Notes under the pieces: generated by a model
Seen by the model: only the letters and a program-made list of their open reading frames with translations
Databases searched by the model: none
What the model was told of the DNA's origin: nothing
Source of the DNA: Tupaia tana
Taxonomy: Eukaryota > Chordata > Mammalia > Scandentia > Tupaiidae
Assembly (NCBI GenBank): GCA_026018925.1
Contig: JAKSZU010000016.1
Location: 77,448,059 to 77,512,058, forward strand
DNA: 64,000 nucleotides
Direction of reading: 5' to 3'
Shown here: piece after piece, positions 45,124-56,822 of the stretch
How positions within the stretch are numbered: the stretch's first letter is position 1
Layout: every line of letters starts with the position of its first letter
Made by a program: the position numbers and the translations under genes

Positions 45124-45512
45124 ATTTTCCATTAGCTGTTGTAACAAGTTCCCACAAACACCTGTGGCTTAAAACAACACAAATGCATTGTCTTATAATT
45201 CTCAAGGTCAGATGTCTTAAGTGGACTAACTGCATGGGACTAAAATCAAGGTGATGGCCAAGCTGTGCTTCTCTGGAGGCTCTAAGAGGAGAATCTATTT
45301 CCTTTGCCTTTTTCCAGCTTCTAGAGGCTGCCTGCAGTCCTTGGCTCATGACTTCTTTCCCCATCTTCAAGGCCAACAACATAGCATCTTCAAGTTCCCC
45401 ACCCCGATTTCTCTCATCATAGCTTCATCTCTGACTCTCCTACATCCCTCTCAACATAATCACATTGAGCCCACTCAGTAATGTAAAATGAGCTCCCCAC
45501 TTCAAGAGTCTT
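45124..45512 (-). mobile_element. MaLR/ERVL-like LTR, minus strand
   Basis: 'ttagctgttgtaacaagttcc', 'gtggcttaaaacaacac', 'ttctggaggctctaagagg', 'ttccagcttctagaggctg', 'cttggctcatgacttc', 'catcttcaaggcc'. An LTR-type repeat familiar in mammals. The exact subfamily is not certain. Confidence 0.65.
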
Positions 45513-45517
45513 AACAT

Positions 45518-45820
45518 GGGCCAGCAGGTGGCATGGTGGTTAAGGCAGCTTAATGTGAGTGGATCCAGCATGGGTGACTATGCAGTTCAAGTCCTGGAGT
45601 CAGCAGTTTGTGCAACACACAAGTGCATGTGCGAGCATGTCCAAGGAACTGGTTCATGACCAAACACCTCCCTGGGTATGCCAGGCCCATGCTTGCCCAC
45701 AACCAGGAGATGAATGAGACTTGGGGTGTGTGGTGGTGTCAAGACCCTGTTAGGGATGCTCTCTGTCTTTATCTCTGTCCTTCTCTCTTGCTCATAAAAT
45801 AAATAAGTGCATAAACTGAA
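45518..45820 (+). mobile_element. tRNA-derived SINE, long-body variant, well preserved
   Basis: Best example of the longer subfamily (about 300 bp): 'gggccagcaggtggcatgg', B-box-like 'agttcaagtcc', then an extra body segment ('acctccctgggtatgccagg', 'gaccctgttagggatgctc') before (tctctgtc)n and 'ctcataaaataaataag'. Confidence 0.85.
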
Positions 45821-45838
45821 AAATTATTAATGAGTTAT

Positions 45839-46110
45839 CTTTTTTTTTTTTCTGGAGAGGTTTTTGCTATAGGGTGCGTGCGCTCGCCACACAGACAGAG
45901 AGAGACAGAGAGACAGAAAGTGAGAAATCACCCCCAGGGGGGGATGGCCATGCCGCAATCCCTTCTCCTCCATTCTCCTCTCGGGATCTTGGGCACGCAC
46001 ACACACGCACACGCGCCCGGCGTGAGTTTTAAGCCACCGGGTCCGGACGCGAACCGCGGTCGACTACGTGGGAGTCCAGCAACATAGCCATTACGCCCAC
46101 TGCTGGTCCC
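45839..46110 (-). mobile_element. Young tRNA-derived SINE with TSD
   Basis: Full-length minus-strand copy, 'accccc' and 'gggggggatgg' arms intact, head 'ccattacgcccactgctggtccc'. A perfect 10-bp TSD 'aatgagttat' lies at 45829-45838 and 46111-46120. Confidence 0.95.
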
Positions 46111-46151
46111 AATGAGTTATATTTTATTAGCATAGTGTTAAAAATAGATTT

Positions 46152-46215
46152 GACACCACCAAAACCCTTCCATGTGAGTCAGCTTCACAGAGCATTGAGT
46201 CTTACCACTGCAGAC
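46152..46215 (-). mobile_element. tRNA-derived SINE head fragment
   Basis: 'cccttccatgtgagtcagc' and 'gcattgagtcttaccactgc' resemble an antisense SINE head. Confidence 0.4.
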
Positions 46216-46994
46216 ATAGCTTCTGTTTTTATGTTAGCAAAACATTACATGTAGAAATAATAATATTTTACATATATTGGATGAAATAAACTATTAACTA
46301 TTATTAAAATTTATTGTATGTGTTTTTTTTACTTTTTTAATGCAACTACTAAGAAAATTTTAAATTATAGAAAATTATATTATTCTATAAATTCCATAAT
46401 TATATAAAATTATATTTGTGGCTTACTTTATATTTCTTTTAGATGGTGCTGGTCTAAGCAATTGATTTCAATAGAGGATCTCTTACCCAGGCCCTGCAGC
46501 ATGTTGGCTGTTTTATTCATCTCAGCATATAACAGATGCTTTAGTCAATGTTTGCTAAAAGAATGGAGACTAAATGGGTGAGTGCTCTAGCAGGCTGGAG
46601 GATGGTTCTATAATGCTTCCTCTCCCCTATCTCTCTCTCTCCCTCCCTTCTCTCCCTCTCTCTCTCATCTAAGCCCTCTGTCTTTATATCCTCTCTGTGA
46701 AATCAGCATTCTCCATACTGTGGAGATAGAGGGATATTTTAAACTGCTTTAACATCCTTTGTAGAGTCTGTCCTGGAAATCACTGCCCTACTGCTCAGCC
46801 TAGGGAACTAATCGTGGGACACTTCAGACTCTCTTTCTACCTCTAGCAAAATAGCTCCAGAAATTTCTATTTAATAAATTCATACTCAATATTCCACCTA
46901 TGGCCCTGCTCACCCTCCTTTCATTTGTTAAATAGTAATCTTGCAGAAATTAAATTTCTACTTTATAGGTGCAATGCTTAGGAAAAGAACCATC
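46216..46994. other. AT-rich and unassigned DNA, L2 tail, CT tract
   Basis: AT-rich to 46440. 46490-46565 ('cagcatataacagatgc') resembles an L2 3' end. (CT)n lies at 46620-46670. Confidence 0.45.
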
Positions 46995-47008
46995 AAGGAG
47001 CTTGCCAA

Positions 47009-47157
47009 GGACAAACAGTGTAATGGCTATGTTGCTGGACTCCCATGTAGTCAACCATGGTTCGAGTCCCGGACCCGGTGGCTTAAATTCACACCTGGCG
47101 CATGTGCATGCATGCCCAAGATCCCAAGAGGAGAATGGAGGGGAAGAAAAGAAAAAA
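47009..47157 (+). mobile_element. 3'-truncated tRNA-derived SINE with TSD
   Basis: Head with A box 'tgtaatgg' region and B box 'ggttcgagtcc', body to 'gaatggaggggaagaaaag', then an A-rich tail. The second half of the element is absent, yet a perfect 14-bp TSD exists (46995-47008 and 47158-47171). It therefore inserted in this short form. Confidence 0.9.
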
Positions 47158-47185
47158 AAGGAGCTTGCCAAAAGCTCACAGAAGG

Positions 47186-47371
47186 AATCAAGGTGGGGGG
47201 GAACAAAATTTAAGAAACAAAAAATGGAAAATTATTTGTTGATGATAACACGTATGGTAATATCCTTGATTGAGCCAATATTTAGTGTATACTGGATGAA
47301 AAATCTCATTTTGTATACTTCAGTGATGTACAGTGAGTGAATGTAAATATATAATTTTTTTAATTTTTAAT
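47186..47371 (+). mobile_element. Short L1 3' end with TSD
   Basis: 'atttgttgatgataacacg', 'tagtgtatactggatg', 'gtacagtgagtgaatgtaa'. TSDs 47170-47185 and 47372-47387 differ at two bases. Confidence 0.85.
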
Positions 47372-47514
47372 AAAAGCTCACGGAGGGTATTTGTTTTCCG
47401 CATCTGGCACCGTACACAAGCTAAAAGCACAAGCAATCCCACATCTTTGCTCAGAGAGAGTTTAAGTGTAGCCAAGCCCGGATTCATTTTACCTCACTTT
47501 ACTTCATTTGTTTT

Positions 47515-47965
47515 ATTTTTCTGATTATAAAAGTAATGCATCATCATAATAGAAAATGTAAAATACAACAGTGTAAGAAAAAAAGAAAAAACTACTATTC
47601 AGTTATAGTCAAGTAATATTATATTTTCTCCCCGTTTTGTACTTAGGACTCTTTATATAATAGACAAAGTATTTTCGCAATTTCTCTGCCCTACTTCTTT
47701 CATTAGTGTAGTGTAAATATTTATAACATTGCTTCGAACTCTTCATGGAACAAGTTAAATGCTGCATGTATGAGAACCGTAATTGATTTAATTTTGTCCA
47801 GATTGTGGGCCCTTAAGTCGTTTCTAGTTGACCATCGTGAGTTGGTTCTGCATCTTCCTGTGCACATCTTTGCTCCATCTTGCGCTATTTTCTGGATAGA
47901 GACCCTGAATTAAAGTTATTGAGTCAGAGTAGAAATATGTGGAGGATCCTTGACACTATCAGCGA
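47515..47965 (-). mobile_element. Ancient L1-like fragment, minus strand
   Basis: 'ctgattataaaagtaatgc', 'gtaagaaaaaaagaaaaaac' and 'gtttctagttgaccatcgtg' have the order of an old antisense LINE 3' end. Very divergent. Confidence 0.4.
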
Positions 47966-48404
47966 AACTTATAAGAAATGGTTTTATCAAACTCTACCCA
48001 CTTGTTATTTTCTCTCCTCCAGTTTCTATCCCTAAGGGAGAAAGAGTGAACACCCAGAAAATGAGTAAGAAGTCACTCATTATGCCTTGTCCAAGCCACA
48101 CACAGATCTTCTAAATTGCTGGGCTCAGAACAGATCCCTGCCAGAGAGCAGTCCAGGACGGAGTATCCATTTACCCTCAAAATGGACAGGGAAATTTGTG
48201 AGAGAAATCAGACTTTCTTTTCACTAAAGGAAAAAAAAAAAAAAAAAAACAGCTGAACTCAACCTTCCTGAGGTGAGTGGGACTTATCGGCTCCCATGGT
48301 TTGGAAAACATACTGAGAAAGTACACAGAATTGAAAGCAGAGCTGCAAGATCATGTCCCCAACAATGGTACTGGGTCTTAACACTATCAAAAACTCTCTT
48401 TCAG
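47966..48404. other. Unassigned DNA with a 20-A run
   Basis: A run at about 48231-48250 without a visible TSD. Nothing else recognised. Confidence 0.4.
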
Positions 48405-48660
48405 GTCAGCTGCATGGACTAGCGGTCAATGGACCTGGATCCTACAAGGCCAACCATGGTTTGTGTCCCAGTTCCAGCTGAAAAACATACCAGGAATGTG
48501 TGTACATGCTCGAAATCCAACAAGATTGAGAAATGGAAGAAGGATTGTGGTATGACCACACCCCCACTGGGAGGCGCTTTCTTCCCCTTCCTACCTCACC
48601 CCCATCTCTCTCTACTGAGCACACACCACCCCCGCCTCTAGCAATTAAAAAAATAAATCC
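48405..48660 (+). mobile_element. tRNA-derived SINE, older copy
   Basis: 'gctgcatggactagcggtcaatgg', B-box region 'ggtttgtgtccc', 'cccccactgggaggcgc', 'ctctagcaattaaaaaaataaat'. Confidence 0.8.
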
Positions 48661-49804
48661 TCATTTTCTCTCCCTTCCTTTACCCCTATCAATTTCTCAT
48701 CTCCCTTTTTTTCTGCTAATTTTAGACCTTCTACTTTAGACAGGTCATTTCTACATGTCAGGAAAAAAGATAGTTTCCAGCCCCTCTAACTTTACATCTT
48801 TCTTATATTTCCCGCCAAGAGCAAGGATATCTTTCCCATAGCATCTATCAATCCCAGAGAAAGAAAGTTAATTGGTTGTGCTAAAGTCACATGCCCACTC
48901 ATTGAGCCAATTACTGACACCTGAGAAATAGGGTTTACGATGGGACGTGACTAAATCAAATGCCAACCTCACTAACCAGATCTGTTATAAGATGCAAAAG
49001 TCTTCTGAACAATCTTTTTAAAAGTTGCTACCTTCATTAAACACACTTATCTGTACCCACGAATTCTAAAAACATTAGATGGTGAGAGCAAAGGCATTAA
49101 CATTTGGTTGGAGTTATCAAAGGCAGAAGCCATTCTTCAAGATAAATTTGAATTCCACTTCTAAAAATGTGATGATGGAAGTATAACCAATAAATATCAA
49201 GCACCCACCTTCTATTGATTTCAAACAGATACTACATAATTATGCTATTTACCTGGAGATCTCATATGCCAGACGACAAATCTTTCTCTGCAATTATCTG
49301 ATTTTGTGTTGCATAATTTAGATGTTCAAGTTGTCAGGAAAGAGCACTTATCCATAAATATAAAATTATGTATGTGTATCATCCGGTTATAAGACAATCA
49401 GTAAACAGGGTATTTAAGGAACATGTACAGTAATTACTAAGGCATACTGTTTGGGGCATATTGCCTAACCAGGTAATGAAATAGCTGAGCACTGGTGTCT
49501 ATTTAAATGTCACTCTTCTGTAGATAGAAAGATATTCTGTAGCTTTTAATTAAGCTGTAGAATATCTCAGCTTTACTGTGCATCCAGTGGAAAGGGGTTT
49601 TAATTTCTTCTCTTTTATAGTGGGATGAACTGAAGTTTACTTCAGTGGCACAGAACCTAGAAATGTGGGTTAAATCTTTAATAAATATCCCACATCTTTT
49701 TAACATCTGCCTTCTATTTAAAAAGAAATACTTTACAGAAACATCAAATTTTACTATAGTTGATCTCAGAACTGAGAAGGAGGAACAGACCAAACAGAAA
49801 CTTC
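48661..49804. other. Unassigned DNA
   Basis: About 1.1 kb, AT-rich, without recognised repeats. Short frames on both strands near 49500-49875 match nothing known to me. Confidence 0.45.
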
Positions 49805-50010
49805 TATTTTGTGAGTGCCTCCCATGTGCTAGGTGTCTTGAAAAGCACTTCCCTGTTTTGCCTAATTACCACTAACTGCTTTTGCAGGTGATGAAACAAA
49901 GGCTCAGTGGACTGACATTGAATGTCCACAGTCACACAACTCACGAATGGCAGGGCTGAGATTGAAAGTCACGTCAGTCAGACTCCAAGGTCCATGTTCC
50001 AGATGCCACA
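49805..50010 (-). mobile_element. MIR SINE, minus strand
   Basis: 'gagtgcctcccatgtgctagg', 'aggtgatgaaacaaaggctc', 'cacagtcacacaactcacg'. Confidence 0.8.
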
Positions 50011-50224
50011 GCATGGTCTCAGAAGCTGGATGAAATAGATGCCGAAGTTTCTTTCTAATGTCCACTTCCGTGATGCCAAGTTTTGTAGCTCTGCTCATAA
50101 ATGACACAAAAATAGCATCTGGTAAATCTGAGCTCAGGGGAACCAAATTCTTCTGGATAGTTCTGTCATCTGTTGTATTTTGCAAGGCAAAACTTGTAGG
50201 AGCTATCTCTTTTGCTGCAGATAT

Positions 50225-50310
50225 TTTGCATTTTGAACTCAAACTGCCTGGATTGGAATACAGACTCTACCATTTACCAGGTGTGGATACAGGTCAGTAA
50301 TTTACCCTCT
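50225..50310 (+). mobile_element. MIR SINE fragment, plus strand
   Basis: 'aaactgcctggattggaatac', 'ctctaccatttaccagg', 'aatttaccctctaagc'. Confidence 0.6.
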
Positions 50311-50424
50311 AAGCTCCAAGTGGGGCCAAATATACATTTTATGTTGCTACTCACCTGAATTTTATTTAAATATATTACATACTTTTTTATTACATAAATC
50401 GAATGTTTCTGCTTTCTTCATTCT

Positions 50425-50640
50425 TTTCTGTTTATTTTTGTTTTGGTCAGAGGAAATATGCACTCACCAGAGAGAGACAAAGTACACCCCCCCCCATTCC
50501 AATGGGATGTGGTCACACCACATGTGCCTGATGTGTTTTTCCAATCACTAGGGCTGGGATTTAAACTGAGGTTGGTCAAGAGGATTCAGTTCCCTCTGCA
50601 CAGTGCCTCACTGCTTCTCTACAGAACCAGTCCTGCTGTC
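50425..50640 (-). mobile_element. tRNA-derived SINE, older subfamily
   Basis: 'ttggtcagaggaaatatgc', 'accccccccccattcc', 'ttccaatcactagggctggg', and a worn head. Confidence 0.75.
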
Positions 50641-50664
50641 TTTATTCTTAGTTTTAAATGTTAA

Positions 50665-50815
50665 AATGGATTTGTTCATCCATTCAACAAATATATAGAG
50701 AGTACCAGCTATGTGCTAGGCACTGTGCTAAGTTCTGTCTATATACTAGTGAACAAGCAGATGTGGCCTTACCTTCATGGAGTTTATAATCTACCTGGTG
50801 AGAAAAATGTACTAG
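50665..50815 (-). mobile_element. L2 3' end, minus strand
   Basis: 'catccattcaacaaatatatag', 'ctatgtgctaggcactgtgc', 'ccttcatggagtttataatc'. Confidence 0.8.
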
Positions 50816-50984
50816 CTAGAATATATTAGCTGTGATTAATGTTTTTTTTTTTTTTAAGTCCAACACTGTCTTAAGCCATAAGTACATTTCTGGCTTCCAA
50901 ATAAGAAGTCCATATTCATCAGGTCTTGATTTGATTTAGCAGCTTAGAGACATCATGAGAGTCCAAAGATTTTCCTGTTCTCTG

Positions 50985-51210
50985 TTAAAAGGTTTGCATG
51001 GTTTTAGTTTGCATTTCCTTATAATGAAAATATGTTCCCTTTGAAAATTTTTCCAAATGGTTCTTAGCCATTCATAAGTCTTCCTTGGAGAGTTGTCTGT
51101 TCAATTCATTTGCCCATTTTTTAATTGGGTTATTTATTGTGTGTGTGTGTGTGTGTGTATGTGTGTGTGTGTGGGTGTGGGTGGGTGATCCACTTGAGTT
51201 CCCTACAAGA
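50985..51210 (-). mobile_element. L1 ORF2 fragment, minus strand, with GT expansion
   Basis: Matches 58340-58520 closely (for example 'agccattcataagtcttcc' in both). A (GT)n tract at 51139-51184 replaces the equivalent 'tttattttttctgtgaatg' of that copy. Confidence 0.85.
51139..51184. repeat. (GT)n microsatellite inside L1
   Basis: Imperfect gt array with tat and ggg interruptions. Confidence 0.95.
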
Positions 51211-52189
51211 GATAGTCTCATGGTTATAAAGTGATAGCCACAGCTCCAATCACCACATCTCCATCTGACAGGCATCCAGAGGGAAGGGAATTTTCTCTTT
51301 TACTGGTTTTTATTTGTTTTTCTCTTATAAACAAAAATTTATAATATTTTTATTTGGTCTCACACCCACCATCCATCACTCACTCTCTTCCAACTCTTTT
51401 ACCCCCTTAGTGTCACCAGCATCCACACAGATCCTCTCCATCACATCTTCAAATCTCTCAACCTCTGCCATAAAAGGCAGACACTCAGTAAAAAGAGTGG
51501 GGATATACAATGTGTATCTTGTAAATTCTTCCTCACCTCACTCAACATTAAATCCTCTATAATCATCCATTTTGAGTCAAACGATAGGATCTCATTGTTT
51601 CTTATAGCTATGTAATACTCCATATTATATGTATGGCACAGTTTTCAACCCAGCCATCGGGTTTTGAACACTTAGATTGGTTCCATGTTTTGGCAATTAT
51701 AAATAATGCTGCAATAAATATGGATGTGCAGATGTCTTTCTGTTTTTACATTTTTTATTTCATTTTCTTTTATACATTCAATCACATTATTTAGCTTACA
51801 AAATAAATATTTCAATAGGTGAACATTTCTCCCTAGTCCAGTTGATAAAACTATAAAATATCTTCAACAGAAAATACCACATTTCTTTGTCCCATTAATG
51901 CATTGCCTCCCTATTTTTCTTCTAAATGTCCTTCCTCAGACTCTCCTCTTTCACACACACTATACCTGGTATTTACATCTATATACTATGTTTCTATATC
52001 CTTTAGTCAATCAGTTTCAGTCATAGAGTGTGGACACTTGGTGTATATTAAGTGGGGACATACAATGCCTCACCTTCAAAGCCTGGCTTGCTTCATTCAG
52101 CAGTAAATCTTCCATATTCATCCACTTCCTGTCAAAAGCCAGGGTTTTGTTGTTTTTTTATGGCTGAATAGTATTCCATAGAGTATATT

Positions 52190-54831
52190 TACCACAGTTT
52201 TTCTATCCATTCATCTGTTTGTGGGCATTTGGGTTGGTTCCATGACTTAGCAATTGTGAATAGTGCTGCAATAAACATCAATGTGCAAGCACTTCTCCGG
52301 TGAAAAATTCTTCTGTCCTTTGGGTAGATACCAAGGCATAGGATTGCTGGATCATATGGTAGTTCTATTTGTAGAATTTTGAGGAATCTCCAAATTGTTC
52401 TCCACAGTGGTTGGACCAATCTACATTCTCACCAGCAGTGTAAGAGTTCCCCTTTCACCACACCCCCCACCAGCACTTATCATTTTTTGTTTTTTTTTAA
52501 TCTTAGTCATTCTGACTGAGGTTAGGTGGTATCTCATTGTTGTTTTTATCTGCATTTCCCTTATAATGAGGGATGTTGAGCATTTTTTCATACGTCTTTT
52601 GGCTATTCGTATGTCATCTTTAGAGAGTGGTTTTTTCAGCTCCTTCTCCCATCTTTTAATAGGATTGATCATCTTTTTTCAGAACAGCTGCTTGAGTTCC
52701 TTGTGAATTCTGGTTATAAGTCCCTTATCTGACTCATAGTTTACAAAAATATTTTCCCATTCTGAGGGCTGTTGATTCACACTAATTACTGTGTCTTTTG
52801 CCATGCATAAACTTCTTAGTCTGATGTAATCCCACTTGTCTGTTTCGGGGGTTATCGAATGAGCTTTGGGGGTCTTATTTAAGAAGTCTTTCCCTACTCC
52901 AATGTCTCCCAGAGTTTCCCTAGTGTTTTCCAGGAGCAGTTTTAAAGTTTGAGGTCTTAGATTTAAATCTTTGATCCACCTTGACTTGATTTTTGTCAGA
53001 GGTGAGAGGTAGGGGTTCAGAGTCATCTTTCTGCAAGTGGAAATCCAGTTTTTCCAGCACCATTTGTTGAAGAGGTTTTCCTTTTCCCACTGGATTGATT
53101 GGTACCCCTTCTCAAAAATTAGTTGATTGTATGTTTGGGAATTTATTTCTGGGGACTCTATTCCATTGTTCCACGTGTTTATTTCTGTGCCAGTACCATG
53201 CTGTTTTGATTACCACAGCTTTGTAGTATATTTTTGGGTCAGGGAGTGAGATGCCACCCACTCCACTCTTGTTGTGCAGAATTGCTTTGGCAATACGGGG
53301 TCTTTTATGATTCCAGACAAACTTTATGATTGTCTTTCCTAGATCTGTGAAGAATGTGTCTGGTACTTTGATTGGAATTGCATTAAACATGTAGATAAAT
53401 TTGGGTAGAGTTGCCATTTTGATTATATTAATTCTTCCAATCCAGGAACATGGGATATCCTTCCACTGTTTTTGTGTCATTTTTAATTTCTTTTTTTATC
53501 TTCTCATAGTTTTCCTTGTGGAAGTCTTTAACTTCTTTGGTTAGATTTATCCCCAAATATCTTATACTTTTTCTGGCTATGGTAAATGGAACAACTTTTT
53601 TCAGTTCTATCTCAGTCTACCTGTTGTTCGTATACAGAAATGCTATAAATTTCGGGATATTAATTTTGTATCCTGCAATGTTACTGTATTCATGTATTAC
53701 TTCCAGAAATTTTTTCATGGAAACCATTGGGTCTTCTATGAATACAATCATGTCATCTGCAAATAGAGAGAGAGTTTCACCTCTTTTTTTCCTATTTGAA
53801 TGCCTTTTATTTTTTCCACTTTTCTGATTGCATTGGCGAGGACTTCCAGTACTATATTGAAGAGGAGTGGAGAAAGTGGGCATCTTTGTCTTGTTCCCAT
53901 GTTTAGTGGGAAAGCTTTCAGCTTTTCTCAATTCAGGATGATGTTCGCTATGGATTTTTCATAGATAGCTTTTATTGTGTTGAGAAATGACCCTTTTATA
54001 CCGATTTTGCTGAGAGTCTTGATCATGAAGGGATGTTATATCTCATCAAATGCTTTTTCTTCATCAATTGATATGACCATATAATTTTTATCTTTATTCC
54101 TGTTAATGTGGTGTATTACATTTATGGTTTTGTGTGTGTTGAACCAACCTTGCATTCCTGGAATAAAGCCTACCTGATCATGATGTATAATCTTTTTTAT
54201 AAGTTGTTGGATACGATTTGCTAGTATCTTGTTGAGAATCTTTGCATCTATATTCATTAGAGATATTGGTCTATAGTTTTCCTTCCTGGTCCTGTCCTTA
54301 TCTGTGTTAAGGATAAGGGTGATAGAGGCTTCATAGAATGAATTAGGGAAAAATTCACCCTTTTGGATCTTTAGAAATAACTTGAGCAGAATGGGGGTTA
54401 ATTCTTCTTTGAAAGTTTTATAGAATTCAGAGGTGAAGCCATCAGGGCCAGGGCTTTTCTTTGTTGGGAGGTTATTTATTACTGATTCAATCTCCTGGCT
54501 TGTTATGGGCCTATTCAGACTTTTTATATCCTCTGGCTCAACCTTGACAGATTATATGTGTCCAGGAATTTGTCCATCTCATCCAGATTGTCTTGTTTCT
54601 TGGCATATAGTTGTTCATAGTATCCTCTAATGATGTTTTGTATTTCTACTATGCCTGTTGTTATATTGCCTGCTTCATTGTAGATTTTATTCACCTGGTT
54701 CCTTTCTCTCTTCTTCTTAATAAGTCTCCCTAGTGGTGTATCAATTTTGTTTATCTTTTCAAAGAATCAACTTTTACTTTCATTTATTTTCTGTATAGTT
54801 CGTTTATTTTCTATTTGGTCTTTTTCTCTGC
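52190..54831 (-). pseudogene. L1 ORF2 remnant: reverse transcriptase and C-terminal part
   Basis: Broken minus-strand coding for the L1 replication protein. From the 5' side: RT fingers/palm with '[13 protein letters not shown]' and '[12 protein letters not shown]' (first catalytic Asp, about 54040-54250), the RT active-site motif 'FADD' (about 53750), 'KTAWYWHRN' (about 53190), and a C-terminal Cys-rich segment with 'MFIAALFTIAKSWNQPKC' (about 52240-52310). Stops and frameshifts separate these pieces. The endonuclease domain is absent from this strand because it sits in the inverted half. Confidence 0.9.
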
Positions 54832-55467
54832 AGCAGCTTCCAGCTCCATCTCCAGGCCTCTGAGCAGTAAGGGACATTGAGGCAGTGGCACCACTGCCAC
54901 CCCCCGCCTCACTTCTAGGCTCTCCAGCCCAAGACCCACCCAGTCCCCTAGGTAGGCCGTTTTTTTTCTTTTTTCTTTGCTCTTCTCCATTCTTCTGTTA
55001 ATACCCTCCTCTTCCTTTTCCCACAGACTGTCCTTTGCTCTGCAGCAGCCTCCAGTTCCATCTCCAGGCTCTGGTGAAATCGTGCGTAGTGTGGCATGCA
55101 ACTTTTTCTTTATTCCTCTCTGTACTCTTTGCTTTCCTCTTATATTGTCTTCTCCTCCTCATCTTCCACCTTACCAGAGGGACTAGATAGGTCTAGAATC
55201 AGAGATCTGAAATTCTCTAGTAATATAAAGTTCTCTGGAATCCTCCCTTGCACTGAACCACCTGTGAAAAAGGAGATACTGCTCTTCAGACACCTGAATA
55301 GAGTATTTTTCTTGAGACCACATTACTAAAAACAACAGAAGAGAGACTTCAGCTCATGTCAGTTCGCAGCAAAAGGGAAACAACCTCAGTTCGCAGCAAA
55401 AGGGAAACAACCTCCTAGTCAGAGAAACATTCTCCTAAGAGTTATTCAAAAGTGAATACATCTTCCA
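54826..55467 (+). promoter_or_regulatory. L1 5' UTR with two related ~212-bp units
   Basis: The phrase 'ctctgcagcagc' followed by 'tccatctccaggc' occurs at 54826 and again at 55038, 212 bp apart. Each is followed by a T/C-rich stretch. This looks like a tandem-monomer promoter, as in rodent L1s, although the left unit starts at the inversion breakpoint and partly owes its first bases to microhomology. A perfect 27-bp tandem duplication lies at 55359-55412. Confidence 0.55.
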
Positions 55468-55955
55468 ATGGCTGGAAGTAGAAGAGTCTCAGGCCTGAAT
55501 AAACAAGGATATATGACTCCATCAAAGGAACAGAGTAACTCCCCTCCATCTTTCATAAAAATGGAGGACATTACCAAAATGCCAGGAAAAGAAATTCGAA
55601 CATTCATGGTGACCAAATTCTATGAATTGGAACAGAAAAGAGACAACAAACTACCGGAGATTAGGAAGTCCTTCCACAATATGAAAGAAGAAATGGGCAC
55701 TGAGAAAGAGTCAGATGGAACTATTAAAGATGAAGTCTGTAATACAGGAAATCAAAAACTCTTGAAAGTATTAAAAGTCGTTAGATCATGCTGAAGATCG
55801 AATTTCCGATGTAGAAGATAAAACTTCTGACCTAGAAAAAAACACCAAAAAGATAGAGAAGATAACAACAAAAAAAGATGATAATATAAGAGAAATACTA
55901 GACTCTATAAGACGCCCAAACATCAGAATACTTGGCATCCCAGAAGGTGAAGAAA

Positions 55956-55993
<38 letters not shown>

Positions 55994-56400
55994 AAGAAGG
56001 TGAAGAAACTAATAATGGCATGGAAAATCTATTCCATTAAATCTTGGAAGAAAATTTCCCAAGTCTAGAGAGGCACTCAAGCACCCAGACCCAAGAAATA
56101 CAAAGGACCCCAAATAGAATCAACCACAAAGATCTTCCCCCAAGGCACATCTTAACCAGACTGTCCAAGACCGCAGATAAAGACATGATACTAAAACTGG
56201 CAAGAGAGAAACGAGCAGTGACTTACAAAGGTCATCCCATCAGGCTAACACTGGACCTCTCAATGGAAACAATGCAAGCAAAGAAAAAATGGGACAATGT
56301 ATTGAAAGTGTTAAGAGAGAAACAATTTCAACCAAGATTATTATATCCTGCAAGATTATCCTTTATGTGGAAAAAAAAATATTAAAATCTTCTCAGACAA
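55468..56400 (+). pseudogene. L1 ORF1 remnant
   Basis: ORF1p is the RNA-binding chaperone of L1 particles. The start at 55468 opens a 108-codon frame. A coiled-coil-like stretch follows in shifted frames. 'IRRPNIRILGIPEGEE' marks the start of the RRM-like domain (about 55900-55957). A poly(A) insertion breaks it, and the RRM/C-terminal domain resumes at 56044 with 'ENFPSLERH', 'QEIQRTPNR' and 'ILYPAR'-type residues, ending early near 56385. Disrupted by frameshifts, the A-tract and a stop before 56044. Confidence 0.9.
55942..56010 (+). mobile_element. Poly(A)-only retroinsertion in ORF1, with TSD
   Basis: 34 consecutive A (55958-55991) plus three bases are flanked by perfect 16-bp copies of 'agaaggtgaagaaact' (55942-55957 and 55995-56010). 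Removing one copy and the A run restores the expected protein order, so the tract is an insertion rather than slippage in a native A run. Confidence 0.85.
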
Positions 56401-56452
56401 AACCTGAAAGAATTTGCCAACACCAGACCAGCTCTTCAAGGAACCCTGAAGA

Positions 56453-56744
56453 GATCAGCAGTTAGCATAATGGCTATGTCGCTGGACTCCCACATAGCCA
56501 ACTGTGGTTCGAGTCCTGGACCCAGCGGCTTAAATTCACACTGGGCACATGTGCATGTGTGCCCAAAATCCCGAGAGGAGAATGGAGGAGAAGGGATCAT
56601 GGCGTGGCCATCCCCCCTGAGGGGGTGATTTCTCGCTTTCTGTCTCTCTGTCTCTCTCTGTCTTTCTGGCGAGTGCACACACCCTATAGCAAAAACCTCT
56701 CAAAAAAATAAAAAAAAAAAACAAAAACAAAAACAAAAAAACAA
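56453..56744 (+). mobile_element. Young tRNA-derived SINE inside the L1
   Basis: Full-length copy between the end of ORF1 and ORF2: A box 'tagcataatgg', B box 'ggttcgagtcc', 'ccccctgagggggtg' palindrome, 'accctatagcaaaaacc', (CAAAAA)n tail. Short TSD 'aaccctgaaga' (56442-56452) and 'aaaactgaaga' (56745-56755). Confidence 0.93.
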
Positions 56745-56822
56745 AAAACTGAAGAAAGTACTGCTCCAGGAAAACTAAAGAATTAAGAGACAGAAACAAA
56801 GAAATAAAAGGCAACTAAGACA

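Noticed and set aside
48231-48250. A run as a third poly(A)-only insertion
   Set aside because: No matching direct repeats could be found at its edges.
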